DNA of 64,000 nt from Candidatus Zhuqueibacterota bacterium (GCA_029261995.1 JAJDAF010000061.1:278219-342218), one strand, 5' to 3'; numbered from the stretch's first letter, positions 8,454-17,238 are shown. A program made the numbers and translations. The notes: generated by a model from the letters alone, not told the origin.

Positions 8454-9593
8454 TTAGAGTGCTTTTTTCACGGTACCGACCACGGTTTCCAGCGTGAGTT
8501 TGCTGCCCGCTTTTGGTGAGCTGAGAATCGTGCCATGGGCTGGTCCACCCCAGCCGGGCTCCATTTCGTTGAGCGGTGCACGTACGGCATCAATCCGCAG
8601 GCCGTCGCCGGCAATGCTGAACTTGGCCACCGGCGGTTCACCGAATTGCGGGTTGTAGACCACGGCGATTTCGGCCCCGGCTTGGTACAGGGCGCCCAGG
8701 GCGCCGAAACGGACTGTCTCGACGTAGGCCAGACGCCGGCCGCTCTGCGTGCGCTCCCACTTCGCTGGCTCAACGACCCCGGCTTGCAGCTGCGCACGAT
8801 GCTCGGCTTTGGCTTTGGCATAGTCCTCGAAATGTGGGAAACAATCCAGCGGCACGGTACCGAACGGATTGAGATTCTGCTCTTTGGCCAGGTGCAGAAT
8901 CTCCAGGCCGGCAAGCAATTGCGCAACCGGTTCCCGTACCGACAGCAGCAGGCCGGACAGAATATCGTAAAGCGTCGGAAAAACGGTGTCGCCGATTTTT
9001 TCGCGCAGACAGCGCGGGCCATGAATTTCCAGAGTATTGATGTATGTAACCAGGGCATTGGACCAGGTATCCAGGCCGAGGCTGAAGACATGAGCAGCAG
9101 CGCGGATGTCCTTGTTTTGACTTTTCCGGTCCCGCTCAAGGGTTCGTTTCTGTTCCAGGTCTTCGGCAGAAAGCAGGACCTCCGGTATTTCCTGGAAATC
9201 ACATTCTTCCGGCAAAAAGAAAATCTCGCTGTGGCCAAGCAGCTGCTGCAGGATAGCATCGTTTCTTTTCTGGAAGATTTCTTCAGCTTGCTGGTCTTTG
9301 GCAATGATGGCTTCGGCGGTGTCATCGTCAGCCTGTCCTACAAAGTAGTGCCAGGCCTGAGCAGTAGCAGATTGCACAGGTCCGTCTTCGGCATGGTGGT
9401 CGAAGTTGAGCAGCGCAGTCTGGCCGCTGCCGCCGACTTCGATGCAAATAACCTGCGGATCAGCCAGGTCTGCCGAGCTGGCCTGACCTTGGATCACTTC
9501 GATCTGTTCATCCGGGCAGACACCCAGAATAAAAGCGACACCGATGGTGTCCGGGTCGATCTTGCCGACCACGATACGGCGTTTGTCTTCCAC
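8454..9593 (-). CDS. DHH-family phosphoesterase-like protein
   Basis: 379 residues, GTG start at 9593 with AGGAGG nine bases upstream. The N-terminus has KIDPDTIGVAFILG (Asp13, Asp15) like motif I of DHH phosphoesterases, then FDHH (Asp65-His66-His67), the family signature. The C-terminus, GWGGPAHGTILSSPKAGS, resembles the glycine-rich substrate loop of the DHHA1 domain. In motif II the usual aspartate appears as Glu (IEVGG), so activity is uncertain. DHH/DHHA1 enzymes hydrolyse short or cyclic oligonucleotides; with a type III CRISPR locus 4 kb away, cyclic oligoadenylate turnover is a possible but unproven role. Confidence 0.7.
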   Translation of the reverse strand: MEDKRRIVVGKIDPDTIGVAFILGVCPDEQIEVIQGQASSADLADPQVICIEVGGSGQTALLNFDHHAEDGPVQSATAQAWHYFVGQADDDTAEAIIAKDQQAEEIFQKRNDAILQQLLGHSEIFFLPEECDFQEIPEVLLSAEDLEQKRTLERDRKSQNKDIRAAAHVFSLGLDTWSNALVTYINTLEIHGPRCLREKIGDTVFPTLYDILSGLLLSVREPVAQLLAGLEILHLAKEQNLNPFGTVPLDCFPHFEDYAKAKAEHRAQLQAGVVEPAKWERTQSGRRLAYVETVRFGALGALYQAGAEIAVVYNPQFGEPPVAKFSIAGDGLRIDAVRAPLNEMEPGWGGPAHGTILSSPKAGSKLTLETVVGTVKKAL

Positions 9594-9737
9594 GGCAATG
9601 TCCTCCTAGTCTTATCTGTTTTTTGAGTGAGCAATTTGAAGGGGGTTATGTGAGTTTTGCCCGCTATTGACTCACAGGTCATGATCCCCGTTTGTTTTTC
9701 CTCGGCCAGGCGGGGGTCCGAGTAGAACTGAACTTCC

Positions 9738-10058
9738 TTACAGCACCTTGACAACAGGAATGTGGAAATTCACCTCAACCGTAGCGCAGCAGCCGCCATT
9801 CCGGCCTTCGATATCGAGCGTTTCGGTTTGCTGGCCGAATGCTCGGTATTGGACCCGGTTGCTTTTGCGGCTGCGCCAGCCATGCTGCACCATCTCCACG
9901 GCCAGTTTCCTGCCCGAGTTGGTGACAACCAGACCGCTGCCGCCGAAGCTGTCGTGGGCACAGCCGTCATCGAATTCGATGCACAGGACTTTGCCGCTCA
10001 GCGCCTGGTCTGGCGGTAACAGGGCCAGGATGGCTTCGATATGTTGGGCTTGTGACAT
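9738..10058 (-). CDS. Unknown 106-residue protein
   Basis: Beta-rich sequence with GGSGLVVTNSGRKLAVEMV in the middle and paired cysteines near the end (GGCCATVEVN). A strong AGGAGG precedes the ATG. It is the first gene of the unit that continues into the DHH gene after a 144-base gap. No family recognised. Confidence 0.6.
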   Translation of the reverse strand: MSQAQHIEAILALLPPDQALSGKVLCIEFDDGCAHDSFGGSGLVVTNSGRKLAVEMVQHGWRSRKSNRVQYRAFGQQTETLDIEGRNGGCCATVEVNFHIPVVKVL

Positions 10059-10189
10059 GTTCAGTTCCTCCTAAAGTTTTGGTATTTGGCTTCAAGCGAA
10101 GCTGAAAGACCCTGCACTGGCGTGATTTCGCAGTGTCAGAGCCCGTCAGTGGCGCTGAGACCGATTCAGGAGGTACTGTGATCGGTAAG

Positions 10190-10206
10190 ACTCAGTAGGA
10201 CTGAGT
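10190..10206. promoter_or_regulatory. Palindrome ACTCAGT-agg-ACTGAGT upstream of the 10058 gene
   Basis: A perfect 7-bp inverted repeat with a 3-base spacer lies in the otherwise empty 10059-10424 interval, 130 bases upstream of the first gene of the DHH unit. It has the size of a dimeric repressor site. A second small hairpin (GCGGCA 10365-10370 / TGCCGC 10376-10381) lies just beyond the TPR gene stop and may help termination, though it lacks a T run. No gene is supported in this interval. Confidence 0.4.
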
Positions 10207-10424
10207 GGGGGTGGGATTGGGATTGTAAAGTGGCGGGAATGCTTTAGGTCAGGCGTTTGTTGGTGCAGGCTTTGACGGAAGTGATGGATGGCCTGTTGCT
10301 CAGCGGGTTCGCTGGCACACGGCGCATCCGGGCAGGATAGCATACATGGTGATTTTTGTCAAGGGCGGCAGAAAATGCCGCTTAGAATTGCGGAGGTAAC
10401 GGGGGAAGGCGGTCCTGCGGCGAA

Positions 10425-12725
10425 TCAGGCCCAGGACAGTCCCAGGGCCCGGGCTTGCAGGTAGTGTTGGTCGGCTTTGGCCTGGTTGTCTTCGGCTTGC
10501 CGGAGCCGGCCCAGGTTGTAGATGACGTAGGCATTGCCGGCATCGATGTTGAGGGCTGTACCCAGCAACGCTTGCGCCTCTTCGTGAGCGCCTTGCGTCC
10601 GTGCCATATCAGCCCAGGCACACAGGGTCTGCTGGTTGCCGGGCTCGTGCTGGCTGGCTTGTTCAAACAGTTGCTGTGCTCGCTCAGGTTTGCCTGCCAA
10701 GGCCAGCACTTTAGCCAGGAGGTTCAGGGTGGCAGCCGGGGCTTTCGTTCGTCTGGCTTTGACTTTGCTGAGCAGTTTTTCGGCTCGGACCAGGTCGCCT
10801 TTGGCCAATGCCAGCTGGCCGGAGATGGTCATGACGTATTCGCTGCCTGGATGGCTTGCTTCGGCCTGTCTCAGGGCTTGCTCTGCCTTGCTGTAGTCCG
10901 CATTAGCTTGGGCTTCCAGCAGGTAGAGTTTAACACGCGAGACGAGGATGTGGCAGTTGTCAGGTTCGAGTTGCAGGCCTCTTGTAAAAAAAGCGCCAGC
11001 CAGCTGGTAGTCCCTGATCTCGATCTGGCAGTCGCCCAGGCTGGTGAGCAGCTGGACATTTTCCGGGTCTCGTTTTTCGGCTTCTGCCAGGTGTTGTCTG
11101 GCTGCGGCGAGGTGGCCCCGCTGCAGCGCCAGGATGCCCAGGGCGTGCATGGCCGGCACGTTCTCAGGGTCAAGTTCCAGAACGTGCTGGAAGCAGTCCT
11201 CGGCTGCTTGATGCTGCCAGCGCCGCATATGCCAGATGCCACGCAGATGGTGTACTCGCAGGTTATCCGGGTTGACTTTGATCGCCTGGTCAAGGAGGTT
11301 GTCTATGGTTTCGGCAGCGACATCATCGACTTCCGCTTGCCGGATAAGAGCATGCGCCCGTGCGATCAGCAGGTGCAAAGTATCCGCAGCCAGCCCAGCC
11401 GCATATTCGAAGCAGTCGGCGGCGGTTTTGTAATGGCCGAGTTTGGCGGCCAGATCGCCATGGATTTGAAAGACATAGGCATCGCGTCCGGATTTCGCGT
11501 CGCCCGTCAGTTTCACATCCAGGGCAGCTTTCAGCTGGCGTTCCGCTTGCCGGTAGCGGGACGCCAGCTGTTGCTCGGCACCGACGATGGCCCATTGTCC
11601 CAGCATTTTGCCATAAGCGGTTAGCAGGTACGGGTTGTCTAGCTGTTTGGCCAGGGCGGATTCGAACAATTGCGCACTCTGGCTGAAGCAGCCGGCATCG
11701 CCCAGAAGTCTGGCCCAGTGCAGCATTTCTCTTGGCTGGGTTTCCTGTTCAACGACGGGCTTGAAGGCGGTCTGCCAATGTTCGGTGACGAGTCGCCGCA
11801 GGAATAGCAGGCGGCGTTTAAGCCAGAGGCCGCGCAGCAGCCGGCGCAGCGCCTGGCGGCCTGAGGCCAGCTCTGTTGTTGCCAGCCAGCGCACGACATC
11901 GAGGATGATTTCCTGGCAGAGGTCATCATGGCTGTTGCCCGCATCTTCGGCAAGACGAGGTAGCAGGGCGTCGGAGACAAACCAGCCTGAGGCGCAAGTC
12001 CACCGTCCGTCATGCGAAAATGTCAGTAGGGCTTTTTTTGCCGCTTCTTCCTGTTGCAGGATATCTTCCCTGACCCCGCTGATGCCGGCGAGCATTTCGG
12101 TTGGCAGGATGGCTTTGCAGCTGTCGAAAAAGGCGGCATAACGGTAGGCGGTTTGGGTGTCTGCGGCGGCGTACTTGCTGTAGATAACCCGGCTGACCAC
12201 CAGGGCTTCGGCCCGGTAGGCTTTGGCCAGGATCTCGAAATCCGGGTCAGCCCGCGATATATGCAGGTCGGCATCGGCAGTGAGGCTGTCGTCGAGCGCC
12301 TGCCAGTCCCGGTCCAGGCCGGTGGCGATGACGATGACTTTGTGTGCTCGCAGCTCTTGGACTTGTTCGGCAAAGGCTTCAATATAGGGGGCGTCTTCCA
12401 CTAGCAGAAAAACCGGCCCATCAAAGTCAGCCAGATCCGGCAGCTGTTCGCCGAGCTGGCCGCTGATATGCAGGACGGTTTTGCCCTTGATTTTGAGTTT
12501 GCCGCCTATGGTGCGCAACCAGACGGTCATCAGGTATTCCTGGTATTCGTCGCCGATGATGCGCAGCAAGCCGCCGGTCTTTTCGAGTACGAGTGCGCTC
12601 CTGACGGCAAGCAGCGGGCTGAGCGGTTTGACCTTCTTGTCTGCATGTTTCCTTGTCAGGACACCTGTTACCGGCCCCAGTAACCAGTGTCGTTCACGTA
12701 ATCCCAGAATGGTCTTAGCCGTCAT
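10425..12725 (-). CDS. TPR-repeat protein with degenerate NTPase-like N-terminal half
   Basis: 766 residues from ATG 12725, chosen because it forms an ATGA overlap with the upstream gene; an in-frame ATG at 12791 lies inside that gene. From about residue 340 to the end there are consecutive 34-residue helical repeats of TPR type (for example ALDIDAGNAYVIYNLGRLRQ-like units). The N-terminal 330 residues have a strand VFLLVEDA resembling Walker B and HKVIVIATGLDRDW resembling sensor 1 of STAND NTPases, but no Walker A. It may be a scaffold or sensor working with the sigma-like protein. Functional assignment is weak. Confidence 0.7.
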   Translation of the reverse strand: MTAKTILGLRERHWLLGPVTGVLTRKHADKKVKPLSPLLAVRSALVLEKTGGLLRIIGDEYQEYLMTVWLRTIGGKLKIKGKTVLHISGQLGEQLPDLADFDGPVFLLVEDAPYIEAFAEQVQELRAHKVIVIATGLDRDWQALDDSLTADADLHISRADPDFEILAKAYRAEALVVSRVIYSKYAAADTQTAYRYAAFFDSCKAILPTEMLAGISGVREDILQQEEAAKKALLTFSHDGRWTCASGWFVSDALLPRLAEDAGNSHDDLCQEIILDVVRWLATTELASGRQALRRLLRGLWLKRRLLFLRRLVTEHWQTAFKPVVEQETQPREMLHWARLLGDAGCFSQSAQLFESALAKQLDNPYLLTAYGKMLGQWAIVGAEQQLASRYRQAERQLKAALDVKLTGDAKSGRDAYVFQIHGDLAAKLGHYKTAADCFEYAAGLAADTLHLLIARAHALIRQAEVDDVAAETIDNLLDQAIKVNPDNLRVHHLRGIWHMRRWQHQAAEDCFQHVLELDPENVPAMHALGILALQRGHLAAARQHLAEAEKRDPENVQLLTSLGDCQIEIRDYQLAGAFFTRGLQLEPDNCHILVSRVKLYLLEAQANADYSKAEQALRQAEASHPGSEYVMTISGQLALAKGDLVRAEKLLSKVKARRTKAPAATLNLLAKVLALAGKPERAQQLFEQASQHEPGNQQTLCAWADMARTQGAHEEAQALLGTALNIDAGNAYVIYNLGRLRQAEDNQAKADQHYLQARALGLSWA

Positions 12726-13411
12726 TGTTTCTTCCTTCTCTGCCTTATTCTGAAACCGTGCCGCTCGAACTTCTCTAGCAGGCGTTGCCACTGTTTGTCA
12801 CTGATTCTTTCATCAAAGAGCAGCAGGGAAATCTTGTTCGATATGCTGTGATGCCATTTCTTGAAGGCCGACTGGCGAATTTCATCATACCGTATCTTAT
12901 CCAGCAACTCGAACAATTCTCGCCAATTCTCCCTGGTCATCTCATGGTAAACCGCTTCAGCGATGGCAAAGTCCCGTTGCGGTTTGTTCTTGAAGCCAGC
13001 GTTGGCCGATGCGAATCGCTTTTGACTATCAGCCAGGACTTCGGCATCCGCAGACTCTACAGCGGGAAGCTCTTCCGGGTGCTCCATCTGTGTGGTCCTG
13101 GCCAGCTCTCTGAACATGTCGGTCTCAGTGTTCTTGAGGGCTTTTTTGAAGTAGTCCCTAAACCTGGCAAAGGTCGGGAACTTGTCTGGCGGCTGCTGTT
13201 TGACTTTTTCCCAGGTGTCGTGAAACACTTCGCAAAAAAGGTGCTCATCCTGATTGTTCCGTAATGCCTGGGCAAGGTGATGGAAGTAGAACTGCGAACA
13301 AAGCGTCATTTCTGCCTGGCGGTCTCCCTGCAGCATGGACTCAAGCAGCGGCGCCAGGACAGCGGCGTCCAGTTTAGTATCTATCATATGTGAGTCTGGC
13401 ACGTTCAGCAT
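12722..13411 (-). CDS. Protein resembling ECF sigma factor region 2
   Basis: About 229 residues (ATG 13411; a TTG at 13423 is also possible). Residues about 20-95 match the spacing of ECF sigma region 2: LQGDRQAEMTLCSQFY, then EVFHDTWEKV, then FRDYFKKALKNTETDMFRE, comparable to GDxxA...L..Y, QEvF...W and the ...N...D..R end of the -10 recognition helix. The C-terminal part is basic (RIRQRRKKQ) but a region 4 helix-turn-helix is not obvious. The gene begins only about 42 bases past the last CRISPR repeat on the same strand and is coupled (ATGA) to the TPR gene. A divergent sigma factor or a protein using the fold for another purpose are both possible. Confidence 0.5.
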   Translation of the reverse strand: MLNVPDSHMIDTKLDAAVLAPLLESMLQGDRQAEMTLCSQFYFHHLAQALRNNQDEHLFCEVFHDTWEKVKQQPPDKFPTFARFRDYFKKALKNTETDMFRELARTTQMEHPEELPAVESADAEVLADSQKRFASANAGFKNKPQRDFAIAEAVYHEMTRENWRELFELLDKIRYDEIRQSAFKKWHHSISNKISLLLFDERISDKQWQRLLEKFERHGFRIRQRRKKQ

Positions 13412-13452
13412 CTTACTTTTCAATCCTACAATTTAGCGCAGTTTAGTTTACT

Positions 13453-13708
13453 GTGGGCATTCCTTCGCGGGAATTCTAATAGGTACGGCTTCCCTTTCCA
13501 ATCTTAATTGTTCTCCATGGTAATGACTTCCATTCCCTCACGAGAATTCACCTCTGTGCTACATAACTTGAACCCAAAGGAGGACCGACAATGTTATAGT
13601 CTCCATTCCCTTACGAGAATTCACCTCTGTGCTACGCGCTTGTTGGGATTCTCACGAAAACACCAAACTATGTCTCCATTCCCTTACGAGAATTCACCTC
13701 TGTGCTAC
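13453..13708 (-). CRISPR. Short type III-A CRISPR array, 3 good repeats plus 1 degenerate, exact 73-bp period
   Basis: Repeats lie at 13672-13708, 13599-13635, 13526-13562 and, degenerate, 13453-13489. Each unit is 73 bp: a 37-nt repeat plus a 36-nt spacer. The first two are identical; the third differs at four positions. In minus orientation the repeat begins GTAGCACAGAGGTG and ends GGGAATGGAGAC, giving a putative 8-nt crRNA handle ATGGAGAC comparable to the ATTGAAAC handles of many type III systems. The degenerate unit marks the trailer end, so the leader lies toward cas1 and transcription is on the minus strand. The repeat holds a hairpin TTCTC-GTAA-GGGAA with a GNRA loop suitable for Cas6. 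Confidence 0.9.
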
Positions 13709-13978
13709 TCCCCCGCCACAGCGTACACTATTTCGTCCTTTCGGCCGTTTTTTACAAACACCGATCAATCTCCATACCATTTTCGCATGTTCCAGTCGCC
13801 AAACCAACTGCAACTTCCTGAAAAACCATCACTAGTCACCTTTTTTCTCCTTAGCAATAGGATATATAGTAATTTACCTCCAGAAAACCTCCAATAATAA
13901 AAACCCCTTTAAGACTGTTTGCATTTTCAGCCTCTACCTCCAACATTTCACTCCACTGCGGCTTAGTAATAGAATAAG
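13709..13978 (-). promoter_or_regulatory. Putative CRISPR leader between cas1 and the array
   Basis: 270 bp without a supported gene, AT-rich toward cas1. It is assigned as leader because the degenerate repeat is at the opposite end of the array and the array should be transcribed on the minus strand. I could not identify a clear promoter. Confidence 0.55.
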
Positions 13979-14968
13979 CTACCGTGTTCTGAAAGGTTCA
14001 TAGTTGTCTTCCCTACCCAGGATAACAGTGGCCAGGTGCCGAACCTGCTGCTCGATACAACTGCGATAAGTCAGGCGGCAGGCCCTGCGTGGATACAACA
14101 CCGTACGGTCGAGACGGCTGTGATACCGGCTGATGAACTTGCCAAGGCTGTCCCGGTTCAAACGGACGCCTCCCTTGACCTTCTGAAAATCTCCCATCTT
14201 CAACTCATGACCATTCAACATGGTCAGCACCAGCGAATCAACAATAACAGTGCGCCACTCTTCCACCAGGTCCGACGCCAGGCTGGCGTGGCCGGGCCGC
14301 AGCGTATGCAAAAAGCCGATATAAGGGTCCAGCCCAACCAGATTGATGGCGCTCAAAACATCGTTGTAGAGCAAGGTGTAACCAAAACTCAGCAAAGCAT
14401 TGACCGGGTCGCTGGCCGGACGCCGGCGCCGGCCTGCGAAGCCCCAGTTCGGGTCTAAGAGGCTCTGGAAAGCCTGGTAGTAGAGCGCCGTGGCCGAGCC
14501 TTCATACCCTCGGACCCTATCGAGTGCGTCAAGGTGCTGCAACAGGCGCAGGGTCCGTTTGAGTGCCCGCAAGCACTTGGGCATTTCGGCTGTCTTTTTC
14601 TGCTGCCGGCGGCACAGGGCCCTGGCATTGTGGATTTTGCCCGCTACAATGCTTTTCGAAATATTGACACAAAACCCGGTTTCCAAAGAACGCTGGTATT
14701 GCTTGCGCCGCAAGCCAGCATTCTTGCTGACTGCGGGCTGCAGCCGGCCCCGGTAGGCACCCCGGCTTGACAGGTAAACCACTTCTATACCGCTCTGCAA
14801 AGCGAACTTCACAGCCGGTGTGGTCAGGCTGACATTGCCGAACAGGGCGATGCCGTCTACGTGCGGGGCAACGACTTCCTGCAACACCCGGCCTTGCAGC
14901 CGAATACTGAGCCTGCCGTCGATGAAATGCACTGTCGCACCTTGCTGCGTGACATAAAGCGTAGCCAT
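13979..14968 (-). CDS. cas1: CRISPR-associated integrase Cas1
   Basis: 329 residues from ATG 14968 (MATLYVTQQG); the frame extends upstream only with a TTG. It has the beta-rich N-terminal domain and the helical catalytic domain: YEGSATALYYQAF supplies the first metal-binding glutamate, GFLHTLRPGHASLASDL the histidine and aspartate, followed by EEWR. Cas1 inserts new spacers at the leader end of the array. No cas2 is visible on either side, which is unusual because Cas1 normally works with Cas2. Gene order is cas6-cas1-leader-array on one strand. Confidence 0.95.
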   Translation of the reverse strand: MATLYVTQQGATVHFIDGRLSIRLQGRVLQEVVAPHVDGIALFGNVSLTTPAVKFALQSGIEVVYLSSRGAYRGRLQPAVSKNAGLRRKQYQRSLETGFCVNISKSIVAGKIHNARALCRRQQKKTAEMPKCLRALKRTLRLLQHLDALDRVRGYEGSATALYYQAFQSLLDPNWGFAGRRRRPASDPVNALLSFGYTLLYNDVLSAINLVGLDPYIGFLHTLRPGHASLASDLVEEWRTVIVDSLVLTMLNGHELKMGDFQKVKGGVRLNRDSLGKFISRYHSRLDRTVLYPRRACRLTYRSCIEQQVRHLATVILGREDNYEPFRTR

Positions 14969-15045
14969 GAACGACTCACTTTCTACGTTAGTCAACGGGT
15001 CCTATTAGACTAGACGTAAAAAGTGATGAAATCTGACAAAAAAAG

Positions 15046-15915
15046 TCACTCTGATTCGATTCTTTTTGTAGAATGAGCCAAATCAGAATCACTTCTGCGA
15101 AGGCCGTCCGTACGACGCACCTGGCCCATTCCCATGGTGGTTTTGTATCCGACCCCCGCATAAAAAGCAAAATCCGCTAAGAGATGCAGTACACGGGCCC
15201 AAACTTCATCGCCCGCACACTTCAAATAGAATTCGCAATCGCCGGTGAATCCCAGTTGCCGGTACTGGCCGAAGTGCATCATCCTGGTTTCAAGTTGGTA
15301 GCGGGATAAGCACAGCCGGTTTTCCGCGATTTCAGCCATATCTTCCCCGACAAAAACCGGTGCATATGCGTTCCATTTCTGCAAAAGCTGGTAGAAAACC
15401 AATCCTGGCATAGGCAGCGGCAGGTTCTGGCCTTTTGAACGGAAAGTCGTGGGTGAATAGAACCGCATGCTGATCTTACGGGGCACACGGGCAATGCCGG
15501 TAAGCCAGTGGTCGTACAATGCCTCATAGCGCACTTGGCCAGCCCAGCGATGTTCACCGCCCGCCAGCGTAGACTTCTCTACCTGAAAGGCAACGTTGCC
15601 AAGGACCAGGTCAAAGCTGTCCTTTTCTGACAGGTCTTCCAATAAGGAGGTGATTTCATCATCCAAGCCCGTGATGCGCAGCCAGTAGCTATTCTCTGCG
15701 CTCGCCAGCACCCTGCCGTTGCTGCGGGTGAATGGGCCTTGCAACGGCGAGATTGTAAAAGGCTTCTTGCCATTTTGGTCGTGCAGTTCCGCGGCAAGAC
15801 TTTCGCTGTATTCCCGCACTAGCTTGAGAAAGGCGGCATAGCTGAAATTCCCTACCGTCTTGGGCAAAGGGCCGTCTGTTTCAGGCCGTACTATCAAAAC
15901 CAGACTGGTCAGCAT
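15046..15915 (-). CDS. cas6: Cas6 pre-crRNA processing endoribonuclease
   Basis: 289 residues. The C-terminal segment LADFAFYAGVGYKTTMGMGQ is the glycine-rich loop of Cas6-type RAMP proteins, preceded by GFTGDCEFYL from the second ferredoxin-like fold. Cas6 cleaves repeat RNA at the base of the hairpin to release crRNAs with an 8-nt handle. It starts three bases after the csm6 stop and lies 77 bases upstream of cas1, so it is part of the cas operon. Confidence 0.9.
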   Translation of the reverse strand: MLTSLVLIVRPETDGPLPKTVGNFSYAAFLKLVREYSESLAAELHDQNGKKPFTISPLQGPFTRSNGRVLASAENSYWLRITGLDDEITSLLEDLSEKDSFDLVLGNVAFQVEKSTLAGGEHRWAGQVRYEALYDHWLTGIARVPRKISMRFYSPTTFRSKGQNLPLPMPGLVFYQLLQKWNAYAPVFVGEDMAEIAENRLCLSRYQLETRMMHFGQYRQLGFTGDCEFYLKCAGDEVWARVLHLLADFAFYAGVGYKTTMGMGQVRRTDGLRRSDSDLAHSTKRIESE

Positions 15916-15918
15916 AAG

Positions 15919-17238
15919 CTACTGCAACAGTTTAGGAAATAATGCGGCAACCGAACCGAGAGTTGCTGCCGAAAATGCATAATTGTCTATGGTTTGAAAA
16001 TCGCGGAAATAGGCGTCGCGCAGCAAGGTCCTGGTGCTCATCCGAATCTTTTCAAGCCCGACCTGCTCGACATTGAGTCCCTTGTGCAGGTAACGCGTGC
16101 GTTGTTCACTCAGCTGGGTGTCCAGGATTTCTGCTTCCCGCAACGGGGTGACGCCAAATGTTCCGGTATCCAGCTGCATCTCCTGCCAGATGACCAGGGC
16201 ATGCCCCATGCTCAGGTATTTCGGGATGTCGCGCGTGTAAATATCTTTGAACCAAGACTCTGCTCCGGAACCCAGCACCCGTGCCCGCAATTTTTCATCG
16301 ACCATGACATTGAAGGCTTTTTGCAAGCCGTGTTTGACCTGCGATGTGGCCAGCAGCTCACAGACCGTGGCGATGTTCGCCAGCATATCGGGATAATCAC
16401 CCTGGCTGCGCTTGCGCAGGGCGCGGTGGTACAGGTCAACCAGGTGGGTCTCCTCCGCCCCGGTTAGGATATGATTGAGGCTCTCCAACTGGCCAGCCAC
16501 GATGGCTGCCAACTTGCTGTCCGCAAAGTTGGTATGCGCCAGCACTGTTTGTGCCTGCTGATAATCCAGGACATCCCAATAGTGGTAGGCCTGGCAGAGC
16601 TGATGCAGCATTTGGGCGTTTTGCCTCCGGTCATCGATGATGCTGCCCTGCAAACGTTCCAACTCGCGCATGGTGGCGGCAAACAGGTATTGCTCGAACA
16701 ATTCCCGGCTCTTGCTTTTAGCCAGATCTTCCTCGACAAAATTCACTACGACCTGTTCAACCTGGGCCCGACTTTTAGGATTCGCAGGTTCTATGGTTTG
16801 GTACAGTTTGGCTTTGATGAAGCCGGAGGTCACAAAGCTGACCCACAACGCCTGCATCTGTGGCGTGCCCGGTGAATAATTGATAAAGTATTTGGGTTCA
16901 TTTTTTTGGTGCGATGCAATGATTGCCAGCACGGCTTGCCGCATGACAGGCAATGCTGCGTTGTAAATATGCGGGCTGGCCAATACCATCTCTTTGATGC
17001 TGACCGGGACATTCTTGAGCATGGCCTGCGCTGCCATTTGACTTTTGGTCTTGTGCGCTTTGGCCAGGGTCGGCTTCATGCCGCCGACAGTCGGTAGCAG
17101 GTAGATATGGTCCGGGGGTCTGTTTCTGAGACTGCCATTCTCAGACAGCCCGTTGAGAAAGGTCAGAATGGGCCCCGGTTTGCCGGAACGCGAGTCATGC
17201 GGGTCCCGTGCGCCGACGCACATGATGAAGATGTTCAC
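15919..17238 (-). CDS. csm6: Csm6, CARF-HEPN ancillary ribonuclease
   Basis: 439 residues, GTG start overlapping the csm5 stop (GTGA). The N-terminal CARF domain begins with a strand MNIFIMCVGARDP and has SPGTPQM (122-128), equivalent to the ligand-binding TGGTKxM loop. The C-terminal HEPN domain has R380-TRYL-H385, the RX4H catalytic motif. In type III systems Cas10-made cyclic oligoadenylates activate Csm6 for non-specific RNA cleavage. The key residues are present, so it looks active. Confidence 0.92.
   Translation of the reverse strand: MNIFIMCVGARDPHDSRSGKPGPILTFLNGLSENGSLRNRPPDHIYLLPTVGGMKPTLAKAHKTKSQMAAQAMLKNVPVSIKEMVLASPHIYNAALPVMRQAVLAIIASHQKNEPKYFINYSPGTPQMQALWVSFVTSGFIKAKLYQTIEPANPKSRAQVEQVVVNFVEEDLAKSKSRELFEQYLFAATMRELERLQGSIIDDRRQNAQMLHQLCQAYHYWDVLDYQQAQTVLAHTNFADSKLAAIVAGQLESLNHILTGAEETHLVDLYHRALRKRSQGDYPDMLANIATVCELLATSQVKHGLQKAFNVMVDEKLRARVLGSGAESWFKDIYTRDIPKYLSMGHALVIWQEMQLDTGTFGVTPLREAEILDTQLSEQRTRYLHKGLNVEQVGLEKIRMSTRTLLRDAYFRDFQTIDNYAFSAATLGSVAALFPKLLQ

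Noticed and set aside
8535-9626. 363-residue plus-strand open frame
   Set aside because: It is antisense to the DHH gene, has no ribosome site or recognisable domain, while the minus-strand frame has family motifs and a terminator.
10455-11624. 389-residue plus-strand open frame
   Set aside because: Antisense to the TPR gene; its composition mirrors the codon pattern of that GC-rich gene.
12726-12791. Upstream start for the TPR protein
   Set aside because: It lies within the sigma-like gene; the ATGA overlap at 12722-12725 is the more likely start.
13508-13897. 129-residue plus-strand frame through the CRISPR array
   Set aside because: It is created by the repeat units (recurrent NSPLC-like peptide) and is not a gene.
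14988-15170. Possible cas2-sized frame between cas6 and cas1
   Set aside because: It is an out-of-frame shadow of cas6 with no ferredoxin-like pattern.
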